Assembly: GCA_963789515.1 (NCBI GenBank)
Contig: CAWBKW010000002.1
Span: forward strand, 62,001-126,000
Length of the DNA: 64,000 nt
Source of the DNA: JBAXEO01 sp963789515
Lineage (GTDB): Bacteria; Actinomycetota; Coriobacteriia; Anaerosomatales; JAAXUF01
Reading direction: 5' to 3'
The notes under the pieces were generated by a model. That model was not told the origin of the DNA. It did not search any database and saw nothing but the letters and a program-made list of their open reading frames with translations. This document shows, piece after piece, positions 63,581-64,000 of this stretch (position 1 is the stretch's first letter; each line of letters opens with the position of its first letter). Position numbers and translations under genes: made by a program.

Positions 63581-64000
63581 TGGACATCGCACGCGTCGAC
63601 TCATCAGCGACCAGAGGCACCTCGGCGTTGAACCGCACAGTGCCGCGGGCCAAGCTGCTCGCGTTCGGACTCGTGCTCGCCGCTGTGGTGGTCAGCACGA
63701 ACGTGCTCGTGGTCGGCGCGACGGCCGTCGCCTTGGTCGCTGTCATCGTGGGACAGCGGCTCCCGTGGCGGCCGATGCTGCTCCTCGCCGCCTACCCCGG
63801 CATCTTCGCCGCACTCTACGCTTTCGCCGCTGCGACCGGCTGGCTCACGGCGGCGCTCATCATCGCCAAGGCGGTCACGGCGGCGCTTGCCGCAGTGCTG
63901 CTCATGTTCACGACACCCTATCCCCAGGTCTTCGCTCCGATTCAGCGCGTGATGCCGACGGTCATCGGCGACGCACTCCTGATGACCTACCGGTCGCTGT
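63580..64000 (+). CDS. cbiQ: ECF transporter T component (CbiQ/EcfT), partial
   Basis: 140 residues to the window edge, from a GTG at 63580 that overlaps the cbiM stop by one base. Helices at about 25-40, 45-60, 66-80 and 85-105 are followed by MFTTPYPQVFAPIQRVMP and GDALLMTYRSL, typical of EcfT/CbiQ membrane subunits. The coupling motifs and C-terminus are outside. With CbiM and presumably an ATPase gene beyond 64000, it forms a metal ECF transporter. Confidence 0.85.
   Translation, partial: MDIARVDSSATRGTSALNRTVPRAKLLAFGLVLAAVVVSTNVLVVGATAVALVAVIVGQRLPWRPMLLLAAYPGIFAALYAFAAATGWLTAALIIAKAVTAALAAVLLMFTTPYPQVFAPIQRVMPTVIGDALLMTYRSL

Overview
The window is high-GC DNA from an actinobacterium, most likely an uncultured anaerobic lineage near Coriobacteriia (OPB41 / Anaerosomatales type). 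This is an inference from gene content: an ADP-forming acetyl-CoA synthetase fused to an acetyltransferase, polyferredoxin and multihaem c-type cytochrome genes, a NifQ-like and a Mop-type molybdenum protein, a CbiM/CbiQ metal transporter, and many secreted proteins ending in the three-fold 'YRFYNKKNGSHFYTAS' module (DUF5648-like). No rRNA, tRNA, CRISPR array, insertion sequence or phage block was found.

Layout. 1-9.7 kb: UbiB-like kinase start, PadR regulator, small secreted proteins, a triple-HTH protein, hydrolase, nitroreductase, L,D-transpeptidase, citrate synthase, a secreted RapZ-C-like protein and an NlpC/P60 hydrolase. 10-19 kb: two DUF5648 surface proteins flanking an M19 dipeptidase, a DgcN-like DUF1611 protein, an AAA ATPase with an unfamiliar N-terminus and an HTH-PBP regulator. 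19-24.4 kb: a compact operon (molybdopterin-domain-like protein, ECF S-like protein, beta-propeller, ExbB/MotA-like channel, DUF2149, TiaS-like FDDTD protein) facing a NifQ-like gene and a Mop gene. 24.8-28.3 kb: two convergent DUF5648 proteins. 28.3-38.8 kb: acetyl-CoA synthetase, histone-deacetylase-like hydrolase, second L,D-transpeptidase, polyferredoxin plus DUF362 pair, membrane glycosyltransferase-like protein, M28 peptidase. 39-50 kb: four more DUF5648 proteins, a cyclic 2,3-diphosphoglycerate synthetase-like gene and small membrane proteins. 50-57.8 kb: zinc-ribbon membrane protein, hybrid histidine kinase with two response regulators, phosphoesterase, XRE regulator divergent from a VWA protein, and a Doc/AbrB toxin-antitoxin pair. 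57.8-64 kb: RecQ, SHOCT protein, nine-haem cytochrome, Fur/Zur regulator with CbiM and CbiQ (cut by the window edge).

The strongest unusual signal is at 23732-24091 (minus): a NifQ-like gene whose reading frame continues through an in-frame UGA exactly where the first cysteine of the C-x4-C-x2-C-x5-C motif should be. A stem-loop with bacterial SECIS geometry lies 9 nt downstream. I read it as a candidate selenocysteine-containing NifQ homologue.

A caution applies throughout. About fifteen small indels break otherwise intact genes, often in short homopolymers or dinucleotide runs. This looks more like residual assembly error than gene decay, and such genes are reported as one CDS with the break position given.
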